A stretch of 64,000 bases of DNA from an uncultured Sunxiuqinia sp. GTDB lineage: Bacteria; Bacteroidota; Bacteroidia; Bacteroidales; Prolixibacteraceae. Shown in pieces: positions 41,423-50,741 of the stretch. Positions within the stretch are counted from its first letter, which is position 1. Every line of letters begins with the position of its first letter. The notes below the pieces were generated by a model. The model saw only the letters and a list, made by a program, of their open reading frames with translations, was not told the origin of the DNA and ran no database searches. The translations under genes and the position numbers were made by a program. The DNA is taken from contig NZ_OY782767.1 in the NCBI RefSeq assembly GCF_963678245.1, positions 1 through 64,000 on the forward strand. Direction: 5' to 3'.

Positions 41423-44356
41423 TTAATTGAAAAGGTTGATGATTTCCTTTTGAGTGACTGCCTGAAATGGGTTGTTGGAGTTGACAAATTTTTCGGCAAG
41501 TGACGATTTTCGTTCTTTCAGCAGTTGTATTTTTTCTTCGATGGAGCCTTCGGTAATGAAGCGGTAAACAAATACTTTTTTGTCTTGACCAATGCGGTGT
41601 GCCCGGTTGATGGCCTGGTTTTCAGCAGCCGGATTCCACCAGGGGTCGATAATAAAAACATAGTCAGCCGATGTGAGGTTGAGTCCAACTCCACCTGCTT
41701 TCAGCGATATCAGGAAAATTCGGTTCGCGGGATCTTCCTGAAAATTTCTAATAACCTGACTCCGGTTAGTCGTCCGTCCGGTGAGCAAGGAGTATTTCCA
41801 GTTTTCCGATTCAATTTTTTCTTTGATTAATTCTAAGTGCTTAACAAATGAGGAAAAAATCAGCACCTTGTGGTTTTCGGCCATCAAACTTTTCAAGCTT
41901 TTGTAAATTTCATCAAATTTGCCCGACTCCGCTTCACTGTCATCGTTCAGCATCGAAGGGTGGTTGGCAAGCTGGCGAAGCTTCGTCAGCCCTTGTAATA
42001 TAACAATGGCCGATTTATCCATGCCGTCCTTTTCAATGTTTTGCAGAATGTTATTTCGAATGATGGATTTTTCTTTTTCGTACGATGTTTTTTGCTCTTT
42101 CGACATCCCGCAATATCGAATTTGCTCTGTCAGCGCTGGCAGGTCGCGGGCTACTTGTTCTTTTTTGCGACGCAAAACAAAGGGGCGGATCAACGTTTGC
42201 AATTTTTCCTGTTTTTCCTGGTCGTTTTTCTTTTCGATAGGCGTTATAAACTCGCGCTTAAAATAGGCTTGGTTGCCAAGCAGCCCTTTGTTCAGAAAGT
42301 TGATTTGAGACCACAAATCTGACAGAGAGTTTTCAATAGGGGTTCCGGTCAGAACAAGTCGGTGTTTTGCCTTCAGTTTGCTGATTGTTTGGTACGTTTT
42401 TGAACCGGAGTTTTTGATGTTTTGGCTTTCGTCCAGGATAAGGTAAAAAAACTCCTGTTCTTTTAAGATTTCGTAGTCATTTCGAACCGTTCCATAGGTA
42501 GTCAGAACAATATCGTAGTACGAAAGTATTCCTTTTAAATTGAGCGATTTCTTCCGCTGAATACCAGCGTATTTATAGACTTTTAGTGACGGAGTGAACT
42601 TCTTGACCTCATTTTCCCAGTTGTGAATCAGTGAGGTTGGCATAACAATCAGCGAGGCTGCTTGCCCGTGTTCCTTTTCACTTTTTTCCTCTGAAAAGAT
42701 GTTTAATTGGTCGTCCGGTTCAGTTGGGTCAGCCACCATGATCTGCCTTTTCATGCGCTTCAGTTTTAAAAGAAGCGTTAATGTTTGAAGCGTTTTTCCA
42801 AGGCCCATGTCATCAGCGAGACAGCCGCCAAATTGATGTTCATATAAATGATACATCCATGAAAAGCCTTCTTCCTGGTAGGCGCGGAGCTTGGCTTGTA
42901 TATTGGCAGGAACACTTATTGGTTCCGAGGCTGTTTTGCCAATCTTTTCCAAGTGCTCAAAAAAACTTTTATCAATTCCTTTCAGTCTTTTCTGGAGCAG
43001 CTGGTAGTGGTATTTTTTTAGTTTTAAAGCTTGCCCATCTTGCTTCGCAAAAGGTAGTATATCTTCATATTGGGTGAACCATTCTTTTGGTAGTATTGCT
43101 ATTTCACCATTTGGTAATTCGAACTCTCGAATTCCGCTAAGAATATTTCGTTTCAGCTTAATAAATGGAATTTTGTATTCCCCAAAACGAACTTTGGCGT
43201 AAATATCAAACCAATCTTCACTGGTTTTTATCTCTACCTGTAAATCCTGCGTGTCGGTTGAGTAGCGTTTTTCAAACTGGTTTTGCTGTAGCTCAAATCC
43301 GTGCTCGGTAAGTTTTTCTTTGTTTTTATTTAGCCAAGTCAGCATTTCAAATAGACGATCGGTGTCATCTAGCAGCTCAATCTGTTTTGGGTAAAAGCAA
43401 CCATCTTTTTCCTTCAACCCCAATTGTTTTAAAAGCTGAATTTGTTGCTTTTCCCAATTTTCGTCGCGGTTATATTTCTGAAATGAATACTGGTTGTTTG
43501 CTTTTGTGAGATGAACAAATACCGAGGATTTGCTATTGGCCAAATATTCCGTGTCGCCATATTTAAACTTGGGGATGAAAACAGGTTCAAGCTTTAAATT
43601 GGGTTCCAAAGAAAGCAGCGGATGTTTGTCGCTGTCGTGTTCTTCAATCGAAAAGCCGGTCGCACGCACCGGATACTCTCTTATGGTACTGAGGATAAAT
43701 GTTTCAAAGTATTTCTCTTCTACGGCCTTTGGAATAGTGATAAATTCTTTTGTTAAAAATGGAACCAGCTTTTTAGCGCTAATATGCCGGAACAGGTATA
43801 GCCGGTTTTGCCACACAAAGCTGCATGGCTGACTGGTGACTACCGTTAGGTTTTTATGCAGAATATTGATTTTACTCTGGCTATGTTTAATCTTCAGCGA
43901 ATACCGTGTGCCTTCCTCATCTTTTTCGAAACAAAAAGTCGCACGCGAAAATTGCTCGGGGACAACAATCAGGTCCTCGTCGTATAGGTTCGAATACTTA
44001 GCCTGCTTGAAAAATAAACGGGTCTTTTGCTGCATCAGCAAAACAGCAATTTGTCGCATGTGCTTATCAATGTACGGACTGATATGATCCTGAAAGAGTC
44101 GTTGATCCAGTTGCTGAAAAAATTTGCTCGATTCTTTTTGCTTCGAAAATTTCTTAAACAACATTTCATCGCTGTACTGATTGGTTAGCTTAACCAATCC
44201 TTCTTCAAATGAATTGAGGTTCAGTTCAGGTAGGTCATGCATTCTTACCAGCTTTATGATACTGTAAAAGGAGATCTTCTTTTCAATTAAAAAAGCCTGA
44301 AAAATATTGCCAAAAGTTCGGTGTTCGGTAAGTCCGATTATAAGTTCCTGAGCCAT
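41423..44356 (-). CDS. SNF2/Rad54-family DNA translocase (HepA-like helicase)
   Basis: A 977-residue protein. The N-terminal 480 residues are a bacterial extension including a bacterial SNF2-associated domain. Motif I is LADDMGLGKTLQTL, motif Ia VMPTSLIHNW, motif II is DESQNIKN in place of DEAH, motif III LVLTGTPIENSL; the C-terminal helicase has LIFSSFVKHLELI and INRAHRIGQDKKV. It uses ATP to move along double-stranded DNA and may remodel stalled polymerases or nucleoprotein. No SWIM zinc-finger pattern was found at the N-terminus. Single gene with its own -7 box. Confidence 0.9.
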   Translation of the reverse strand: MAQELIIGLTEHRTFGNIFQAFLIEKKISFYSIIKLVRMHDLPELNLNSFEEGLVKLTNQYSDEMLFKKFSKQKESSKFFQQLDQRLFQDHISPYIDKHMRQIAVLLMQQKTRLFFKQAKYSNLYDEDLIVVPEQFSRATFCFEKDEEGTRYSLKIKHSQSKINILHKNLTVVTSQPCSFVWQNRLYLFRHISAKKLVPFLTKEFITIPKAVEEKYFETFILSTIREYPVRATGFSIEEHDSDKHPLLSLEPNLKLEPVFIPKFKYGDTEYLANSKSSVFVHLTKANNQYSFQKYNRDENWEKQQIQLLKQLGLKEKDGCFYPKQIELLDDTDRLFEMLTWLNKNKEKLTEHGFELQQNQFEKRYSTDTQDLQVEIKTSEDWFDIYAKVRFGEYKIPFIKLKRNILSGIREFELPNGEIAILPKEWFTQYEDILPFAKQDGQALKLKKYHYQLLQKRLKGIDKSFFEHLEKIGKTASEPISVPANIQAKLRAYQEEGFSWMYHLYEHQFGGCLADDMGLGKTLQTLTLLLKLKRMKRQIMVADPTEPDDQLNIFSEEKSEKEHGQAASLIVMPTSLIHNWENEVKKFTPSLKVYKYAGIQRKKSLNLKGILSYYDIVLTTYGTVRNDYEILKEQEFFYLILDESQNIKNSGSKTYQTISKLKAKHRLVLTGTPIENSLSDLWSQINFLNKGLLGNQAYFKREFITPIEKKNDQEKQEKLQTLIRPFVLRRKKEQVARDLPALTEQIRYCGMSKEQKTSYEKEKSIIRNNILQNIEKDGMDKSAIVILQGLTKLRQLANHPSMLNDDSEAESGKFDEIYKSLKSLMAENHKVLIFSSFVKHLELIKEKIESENWKYSLLTGRTTNRSQVIRNFQEDPANRIFLISLKAGGVGLNLTSADYVFIIDPWWNPAAENQAINRAHRIGQDKKVFVYRFITEGSIEEKIQLLKERKSSLAEKFVNSNNPFQAVTQKEIINLFN

Positions 44357-44419
44357 ATTGAAAAAACTGCGTTATAAATCGAGTAATGTTTAAACTGCAT
44401 GTTAAAAAAAATCGAACCT

Positions 44420-44427
44420 CAAATATA
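44420..44427 (-). promoter_or_regulatory. -7 promoter box of the SNF2 helicase gene
   Basis: On the minus strand TATATTTG fits TAnnTTTG and lies 63 bases before the ATG at 44356. No obvious -33 TTTG at the usual spacing. Confidence 0.4.
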
Positions 44428-44572
44428 AGCGAATTCTGCTATAGGCTGCTTTTTTCGTCGCATTTTGACGAATAATTAGTGTGAGTTTAATGTGAAATCA
44501 AAATTCAATGATTAAAATCAATAAAGTTTCGTAAAAAACACGCACAATGCCTGTAGAGTTGTTTCACATTAT

Positions 44573-44580
44573 TATTTTTG
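44573..44580 (+). promoter_or_regulatory. -7 promoter box of the nfn operon
   Basis: TATTTTTG fits TAnnTTTG, 31 bases before the nfnA ATG. The -33 element is weak. Confidence 0.45.
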
Positions 44581-44611
44581 CAGAGCAAGAAAATAACGAG
44601 GCGAAATAAAC

Positions 44612-45430
44612 ATGTATAAAATAGTTCAAAAAGAACAATTCTCTGAAAAGGTTGTCAAGCTGGTGGTTTACGCTCCGCGAATTGCTCGTTCACGAAAGCC
44701 CGGACACTTTATTATTTTACGGATTGATGAACATGGCGAACGAATTCCGCTTACCATTGCAGAAGCCGACACATTGGCCGGGACAATTACTTTGGTGGTA
44801 CAGAAGGTTGGCGTAAGTTCAACCCGTTTGTGCAACATGTCTCCGGGAGATACCATCCTTGATTTGGTGGGGCCGTTGGGGAAAGCAACCCATATTGATA
44901 AAGTTGGCACCGTATTGGCTTGTGGTGGTGGTGTTGGAATTGCTCCGCTATTGCCTATTGTTGAAGGATTTAAAAAAGCAGGAAACCGTGTTATTACTGT
45001 TTTGGCAGCCCGAAATAAAGACTTAATTATTTTAGAAGAGGAGATTCGTCAATGGTCGGATGAAGTTATTATAATGACCGATGATGGATCGTATGGCGAG
45101 AAAGGACTGGTGACCACTGGAGCTGAAAAAGTTATCAAACGAGAGAATGTGGATGAGTGCATTGCAATTGGTCCTGCCGTGATGATGAAATTTACAGCTC
45201 TGCTTACCCAAAAATACCAACTTCCAACTCAGGCTAGCTTAAATGCCATTATGGTTGACGGAACAGGAATGTGCGGAGCATGCCGTGCTAATGTTGGTGG
45301 TCAAACAAAGTTTACCTGCATTGACGGGCCGGAATTTGATGCGCACAAAATTGATTTTGACGAATTGATTTCACGACTTGGCGGATATAAAGAGCAGGAA
45401 AAAGAGGCTTGGGAGAAAGTCGTTGAATAA
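44612..45430 (+). CDS. nfnA: NADH-dependent ferredoxin:NADP+ oxidoreductase, small subunit (NfnA/SudB-like)
   Basis: A 272-residue FAD- and NAD-binding flavoprotein. The FAD domain reads KPGHFIILRIDEHGERIPLTIAEAD; the NAD domain has LACGGGVGIAPLLPIVEGF. The C-terminal [2Fe-2S] ligands are in GTGMCGACRANVGGQ and FTCIDGPEFDAH. With the large subunit it forms an electron-bifurcating transhydrogenase that moves electrons between NADH, ferredoxin and NADPH in anaerobes. The order nfnA-nfnB with a 40-base gap supports this over sulfide dehydrogenase, although SudB has the same fold. Confidence 0.88.
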   Translation: MYKIVQKEQFSEKVVKLVVYAPRIARSRKPGHFIILRIDEHGERIPLTIAEADTLAGTITLVVQKVGVSSTRLCNMSPGDTILDLVGPLGKATHIDKVGTVLACGGGVGIAPLLPIVEGFKKAGNRVITVLAARNKDLIILEEEIRQWSDEVIIMTDDGSYGEKGLVTTGAEKVIKRENVDECIAIGPAVMMKFTALLTQKYQLPTQASLNAIMVDGTGMCGACRANVGGQTKFTCIDGPEFDAHKIDFDELISRLGGYKEQEKEAWEKVVE

Positions 45431-45470
45431 TTTTTATTGAAAGACTGCAAACAAACAACTGACAACTTGA

Positions 45471-46979
45471 ATGGAAGAATACCTGAAGATAGAACGCGAA
45501 AAACAGTGGCGGGCAGATTTACGCAAAACCATTAAAAATAAGGAACGGATTGAACTAGAAAGAGTAAAGATGCCTTCGCTTAATCCGATGGAACGGACTA
45601 AACACCAGGATCGGGAAGTTAATCTTGGTCTCGATATGCAAAGTGCCAAAGCTGAGGCTGCAAGATGTATGGATTGTGTGAATCCAACTTGTATTGAAGG
45701 ATGTCCGGTTAGCATCAATATTCCAAAATTCATTAAAAATATTGAGAGAGGAGAAGTTCTCGAAGCTGCAAAAACACTGAAAGAAACTTCTGCGCTGCCT
45801 GCCGTTTGCGGTCGGGTTTGTCCACAGGAGAAGCAATGCGAAGCGAACTGTTTTTATACGTTGAAACTAAAAAAGGAGCCAGTTGCTATCGGATTTCTGG
45901 AGCGTTTTGCTGCTGATTTTGAGCAAAACAGCGATACGATTTCCGTTCCTGAAACAGCTCCTGAAAATAACATTAAAGTGGCTGCTATTGGTTCCGGTCC
46001 GGCATCATTGTCGTTTGCCGGCGATATGGTTAAGCTTGGCTATGATGTCACCGTATTTGAAGCGCTACATGAAATTGGTGGAGTGCTGAAATATGGTATT
46101 CCTGAATTTCGCTTGCCTAATAAAGTTGTTGATATTGAGCTGGAAAGCCTACATAAAATGGGCGTGAAATTTGAACGCAATTTTATTGTTGGTCGCACGG
46201 CTTCTTTTAACGATTTGAAAAAAGAAGGATTTCAAGCATTTTTTGTGGCCAGCGGAGCCGGGCTACCACGTTTTATGAATCTTCCCGGAGAGAATTACAA
46301 CGGTATTTTATCATCGAACGAATATTTGACGCGTGTAAATCTAATGCATGCCGCTCAGGATAATTATGATACACCAGTGCTAAGAGGCAAAAATATAGCC
46401 GTAATTGGAGGAGGAAATACAGCAATGGACTCCGTTCGTACAGCTAAGCGGCTGGGAGCCGAGCGGGCTATGATTGTTTACCGTCGTTCGCGTGAGGAAA
46501 TGCCTGCCAGGGTGGAAGAGGTTCATCATGCAAAAGAGGAAGGAATTGAGTTTCTGAATTTGAATAACCCAGTCGAATATTTTGCCGATGAAAACGGACG
46601 GGTAAATCGCATGCGGGTGCAAAAAATGGAGCTAGGAGAACCCGATGCTTCAGGACGGCGACGTCCGGTGGTGATTGAAGGTTCAGAGTATGACATTCCC
46701 GTTGATGTTGTGGTAGTTGCTATTGGTGTGTCGCCAAATCCGCTTGTGCCGTCGGAGCTGCCGGAATTGAAGGTCAGTCGTTGGGGAACGATTGACGTTG
46801 ACCCGGAGACCATGCAGAGTTCGATGCCGGAGTTATTTGCTGGAGGTGATATCGTTCGGGGAGGAGCTACCGTTATTTTGGCGATGGGCGACGGACGAAA
46901 AGCAGCTGCTGGAATGCATCAGTATTTATTGACAGCAAGCGAAACCAACAAAGAGAACATAAAGGCAAAAGCAAAGTAA
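45471..46979 (+). CDS. nfnB: Ferredoxin:NADP+ oxidoreductase, large subunit (NfnB; glutamate-synthase-small-subunit-like)
   Basis: A 502-residue flavoprotein. N-terminal [4Fe-4S] motifs are ARCMDCVNPTCIEGCPV and CGRVCPQEKQCEANC. FAD binding: AAIGSGPASLSFAGDMVKLG. NADPH binding: AVIGGGNTAMDSVRTAKRLGAE. The C-terminal FAD loop is LFAGGDIVRGGATVILAMGDGRKAA. The family is also annotated as GltD or homotetrameric NADPH glutamate synthase; the partner gene upstream, with which it would form NfnAB, makes bifurcation the likelier role. The next gene, dihydroorotate-dehydrogenase-like, starts 42 bases later. Confidence 0.9.
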   Translation: MEEYLKIEREKQWRADLRKTIKNKERIELERVKMPSLNPMERTKHQDREVNLGLDMQSAKAEAARCMDCVNPTCIEGCPVSINIPKFIKNIERGEVLEAAKTLKETSALPAVCGRVCPQEKQCEANCFYTLKLKKEPVAIGFLERFAADFEQNSDTISVPETAPENNIKVAAIGSGPASLSFAGDMVKLGYDVTVFEALHEIGGVLKYGIPEFRLPNKVVDIELESLHKMGVKFERNFIVGRTASFNDLKKEGFQAFFVASGAGLPRFMNLPGENYNGILSSNEYLTRVNLMHAAQDNYDTPVLRGKNIAVIGGGNTAMDSVRTAKRLGAERAMIVYRRSREEMPARVEEVHHAKEEGIEFLNLNNPVEYFADENGRVNRMRVQKMELGEPDASGRRRPVVIEGSEYDIPVDVVVVAIGVSPNPLVPSELPELKVSRWGTIDVDPETMQSSMPELFAGGDIVRGGATVILAMGDGRKAAAGMHQYLLTASETNKENIKAKAK

Positions 46980-47021
46980 GGCGAATCCATTTTCATAAAA
47001 AAAATCAAAACAAACAAAGCT

Positions 47022-48008
47022 ATGGCAAATCTTAAAACTCAATTTTTTGGTTTAGAATTGAAAAGCCCTGTAATTGCTTCAAGCAGCAGTATGACTGCCG
47101 ATTTGAACCAAATAAAAAAGCTCGCCAAAGCTGGTGCTGGAGCAATTGTCTTAAAATCGATTTTTGAAGAAGAGATTGATACTCAACTACAAGAAGAGCT
47201 GACAAAAAGCAGAGATTTGGAGCCCGATGCTGAATACCTGGATTACTTTGATTACATCATAAAGGACGAGAACCTGAAGGATTATACCAATCTGATAAAG
47301 CAGGCCAAGGACGCTGTTGATGTGCCTATTGTAGCGAGTGTGAGCTGCATTAGTGCTTCGGATTGGGTTTTGTTTGTTCAAAAGCTTGCCGAAGCAGGAG
47401 CCGATGCGTTGGAACTAAACTTGTTTTTATTGCCTGCCGATGTGTACAAAACCAGTTTCCAGAACGAACAGTTTTATTTTGAAACCATTAAAAAGGTACT
47501 GGAAGTCGTTTCAATTCCGGTGAGTATCAAGATCAGTCATTATTTTTCCAATCTTAGCAATGTGGTGAAAAAACTATCGGAAACCGGGGTAGCTGGAATT
47601 ACATTATTCAATCGGTTTTATTCTCCAGATATTGATATCAGAAACGAAATGGTGATTGGCGCTGATGTGTTGAGCCACGACAATGATTATTTATTGCCAT
47701 TAAGGTGGACAGGTATTTTGTCGTCGAAAATTAGTTGTCCATTGTCGGCAACAACAGGCATACATGCTGGCGAAACAGTTATTAAATTTTTATTGGCCGG
47801 AGCCAGCGCGGTTCAGGTTGCATCGGTTTTGTATAATGGAGGAGCCGAAATGATTACTCAGTTCAATGAACAGCTTGCAGAGTGGATGGATGATAAAGCT
47901 TATACTAAAATCAACGACTTTAAAGGTAAATTGGCTATCTCACCCAAACATGTAGCAGTTTATGAACGGGCGCAATTCATGAAATACTTTTCTGTAAAAA
48001 GACACTAA
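47022..48008 (+). CDS. Dihydroorotate-dehydrogenase-like FMN protein
   Basis: A 328-residue TIM-barrel flavoprotein beginning MANLKTQFFGLELKSPVIASSSSMTADLNQIKKLAKAG-type (class 1 DHOD fold). FMN contacts are visible in SIKISHYFSN, TTGIHAGETVIKFLLAGASAVQVAS. The usual DHOD pattern with catalytic Cys in a flexible loop is not clear, and Bacteroidota carry this paralogue next to nfnAB, so the substrate may not be dihydroorotate. It is probably co-transcribed with nfnAB. Confidence 0.85.
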   Translation: MANLKTQFFGLELKSPVIASSSSMTADLNQIKKLAKAGAGAIVLKSIFEEEIDTQLQEELTKSRDLEPDAEYLDYFDYIIKDENLKDYTNLIKQAKDAVDVPIVASVSCISASDWVLFVQKLAEAGADALELNLFLLPADVYKTSFQNEQFYFETIKKVLEVVSIPVSIKISHYFSNLSNVVKKLSETGVAGITLFNRFYSPDIDIRNEMVIGADVLSHDNDYLLPLRWTGILSSKISCPLSATTGIHAGETVIKFLLAGASAVQVASVLYNGGAEMITQFNEQLAEWMDDKAYTKINDFKGKLAISPKHVAVYERAQFMKYFSVKRH

Positions 48009-48078
48009 TTATCGAAAATCAAATACAATTTAAACTTTTTTAATCCGTTTTTTGTCTGAAACATCGGACTTAATATCT

Positions 48079-48086
48079 TATTTTTG
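48079..48086 (+). promoter_or_regulatory. -7 promoter box of the LysM-PBP1 gene
   Basis: TATTTTTG fits TAnnTTTG, 53 bases before the ATG. TTTG at 48051-48054 could serve as -33, spaced 24 bases, slightly long. Confidence 0.45.
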
Positions 48087-48139
48087 ATTACTTGTAGCGA
48101 GATCGGAAATATCTTCCGCCTCAACCAGAATTTAAACAC

Positions 48140-50557
48140 ATGAATATTCGCTTTTTTACATTCATATTGCTAGTTTTTATTAGTGTTCAGCTAAACGCGC
48201 AGGAACGTCGAATTCAAGAAGATGGAAAAACATATGTGATTCATGTTGTTGTAAAAGGCGAGACTATTTTTTCGCTGAGCGAAGCATACACTGTTGATAA
48301 AAAAGAACTGCTTGGGGCAAACCCTGATTTGATATTTGGCTTGAAAACGGGACAGGAATTAAAAATTCCGGTGGCCGAAACTTCCTTGGATAAGAATTTG
48401 TCTCCTGCGCAAAAGGAAGAACTGCCGTCGTTTCATACTTACCGCGTAAAACGCAAAGACGGACTGCATTTTATAGCCAATAAATATGATGTTGAAGTAG
48501 AAGATATATTGAAGTATAATCCGGATGTTGAGGAGGATGGGCTGCAGAAAAGAATGATTTTGCTAATTCCTGACGCAGCTGATTTGAAACGAATAAGGCA
48601 GGTTGCCAAAACGAAAAAGCGAGTTGCCGCCAGCAAAGATACATTTAGGGTTAAAACTCACGAGGTAAAAGGAGATGAGACGTTGTACTCGATTTCAAAG
48701 AAATACAATGTTTCTATTGCATCAATATTGGATGCTAATCCAAAAGCGAGCAATGGTTTGCCAATTGGCATGATGCTTACGATTCCCGAGAAGGAGATCC
48801 GTATGACTACTGAAACAGCTCCACAAAGTGGTTTCTTTACTCATTTAATTGAGTCGGGTGAAACATTCTGGAGTTTGGAGCGGAAATATCATGTTACGCG
48901 CGATGTGCTGGAAAAATACAATCCTGCTCTTGAAAATGGCTTGCTTGCCGGATTAAAAATTAAAATTCCAGTTTCGGAAAAGCTACCTGAATTTGACGTA
49001 AAACCTATAAGTGATGGCCAGTTTCAGAAACATCATGTATTGCGTGGCGAAACTCTTTACAGTATTTCCAATAAGTATGGTGTAAAGATTAGTGAAATCA
49101 AAAAAATAAATCCGGTACTCAACTACCGAGGCTTGATGGCCGCAGAAACCATATTGATTCCGGATGTTGTCGCTCAGGAACCATTGGTGGTTGATAAGCA
49201 AGATACTCCCGATAAAGAAGTTTTTATAGAACGATCAGAGAGTAAGGTAGCAGTGTCAAAGCAGACTGTAAGAATCATCCCGAGAATCGTGCCTGAAAGT
49301 TGTAAGCCTGATTTGATGGCTGCCTATGACGAATATGATGTGGCTTTGCTTTTGCCACTTTATCTTGCTGCAAACGATACGGTGAATCGTGTGCCAATGA
49401 CCAAAGAGGAAATGCTACTGGATGAGACATTTATGAGTCAGGTTGAAGATCCGGATGAATTACCGGAGGATACATTTAAAATTAGGGATGAGGAGATTAT
49501 TTATCCGCGCTCAGAGAACTTTGTTCATTTTTATGAAGGCGTACTTTTGGCTGTTGATAGCCTACAGAAAGCTGGTATGAAGATCCAATTACATGTTTTT
49601 GATACCAATCAGGAGAAAGCAGTTGTTGATTCTCTGGTGCAGCTGGATGTGTTTCGAGAGCTCGACCTGATTATTGGTCCCGTTTTTCCTAATCTTCAAC
49701 AACCGGTTGCCGATTTTGCATATAAAAACCATATTCCGATGGTTTCGCCTTTGTCTTCGTCGGGTAACTTTGAAGACAATAATCCCTACTATTTTAAGGT
49801 AAATCCAACCAAAGACTATCTGGTTCGGGAAACGGCTGATTTTATAGGCGAAGAATATTTCAATAAAAACTTAATTGTGCTCGAAATGGGAGAGTACAAA
49901 CATTTGCCCGAAGCTACTTTGGTTGACCTTTGCCGCGAGAAATTTTTCTCTAGCGGCTTCCTAAATGCTGATCGCGAGGTGCACTTTCACGAGTATAATT
50001 TCAATCGGGAAGGCTATTGGGGATTGCGACGAATATTAAGTAAGGACCGTGAAAACGTATTTATTATCCCCTCAGAAACAGAGGCTCAGATAAGTGTGGC
50101 TATTTCCAATGTCAATTCGTTATCGGAGGATTTCCCGGTTACCTTGGTTGGAATGTCGAATTTTCAGCGATACCACAGTATTCAGCCGGAATATCTTCAT
50201 CACACCAAGTTACATTTATTGAGTCCTTATTTTGTCGATTACAGTTCTAATTTGACAAACCGATTCATTGAAGATTTCAGGAGTAATTTTTCTGCTGAAC
50301 CAAACCAATTTAGCTTCCAAGGATACGATATCGCCTTTTATTTTATGTCGGCATTGTTTAACTATGGAAAAGATTTTAATGAGTGTTTGGCGTACCACCG
50401 AGTGAAACTCAATCAAGGGGAGTTTTATTTCGATAGAGTAAGCCGTTTTGGAGGCTATATGAATCGTGGCTTATTTGTGGTAAACTACACGAAAAATTTC
50501 AAGGTCGCTATTGGTGGAGTTGCAGGTGTTCCCGGCTTGATGTTTGCCGAAGATTAA
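48140..50557 (+). CDS. LysM-repeat protein with periplasmic-binding-protein-like C-terminal domain
   Basis: An 805-residue exported protein (signal peptide FFTFILLVFISVQLNA). Five LysM domains fill residues about 25-345; typical stretches are VVKGETIFSLSEAYTVDKKELL, EVKGDETLYSISKKYNVSIAS and HVLRGETLYSISNKYGVKISE. They should bind peptidoglycan glycan. Residues about 390-800 form a type 1 periplasmic-binding fold (NFVHFYEGVLLAVDSLQKAG, LIIGPVFPNLQQPVADFAY, HIPMVSPLSSSGNF). The pair is common in Bacteroidota and may sense or organise cell-wall metabolism, comparable to LpoA-type regulators; that function is inference. Confidence 0.88.
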   Translation: MNIRFFTFILLVFISVQLNAQERRIQEDGKTYVIHVVVKGETIFSLSEAYTVDKKELLGANPDLIFGLKTGQELKIPVAETSLDKNLSPAQKEELPSFHTYRVKRKDGLHFIANKYDVEVEDILKYNPDVEEDGLQKRMILLIPDAADLKRIRQVAKTKKRVAASKDTFRVKTHEVKGDETLYSISKKYNVSIASILDANPKASNGLPIGMMLTIPEKEIRMTTETAPQSGFFTHLIESGETFWSLERKYHVTRDVLEKYNPALENGLLAGLKIKIPVSEKLPEFDVKPISDGQFQKHHVLRGETLYSISNKYGVKISEIKKINPVLNYRGLMAAETILIPDVVAQEPLVVDKQDTPDKEVFIERSESKVAVSKQTVRIIPRIVPESCKPDLMAAYDEYDVALLLPLYLAANDTVNRVPMTKEEMLLDETFMSQVEDPDELPEDTFKIRDEEIIYPRSENFVHFYEGVLLAVDSLQKAGMKIQLHVFDTNQEKAVVDSLVQLDVFRELDLIIGPVFPNLQQPVADFAYKNHIPMVSPLSSSGNFEDNNPYYFKVNPTKDYLVRETADFIGEEYFNKNLIVLEMGEYKHLPEATLVDLCREKFFSSGFLNADREVHFHEYNFNREGYWGLRRILSKDRENVFIIPSETEAQISVAISNVNSLSEDFPVTLVGMSNFQRYHSIQPEYLHHTKLHLLSPYFVDYSSNLTNRFIEDFRSNFSAEPNQFSFQGYDIAFYFMSALFNYGKDFNECLAYHRVKLNQGEFYFDRVSRFGGYMNRGLFVVNYTKNFKVAIGGVAGVPGLMFAED

Positions 50558-50741
50558 AACACGAACACAGAAACCAAAAGCTTATAATCGTCACTAACGA
50601 TGCTGTCTGGAAAAGTGTAAATGGGGGCTTTTTTCCTGGATTAATCTAATGTCATGTCATTCATCAAATATCGGATAAAGTCGTTTCTGCTTTATTCTTG
50701 CATCATCGGAAGTTAATTACCAATTAATTTTAGCGTTTTTA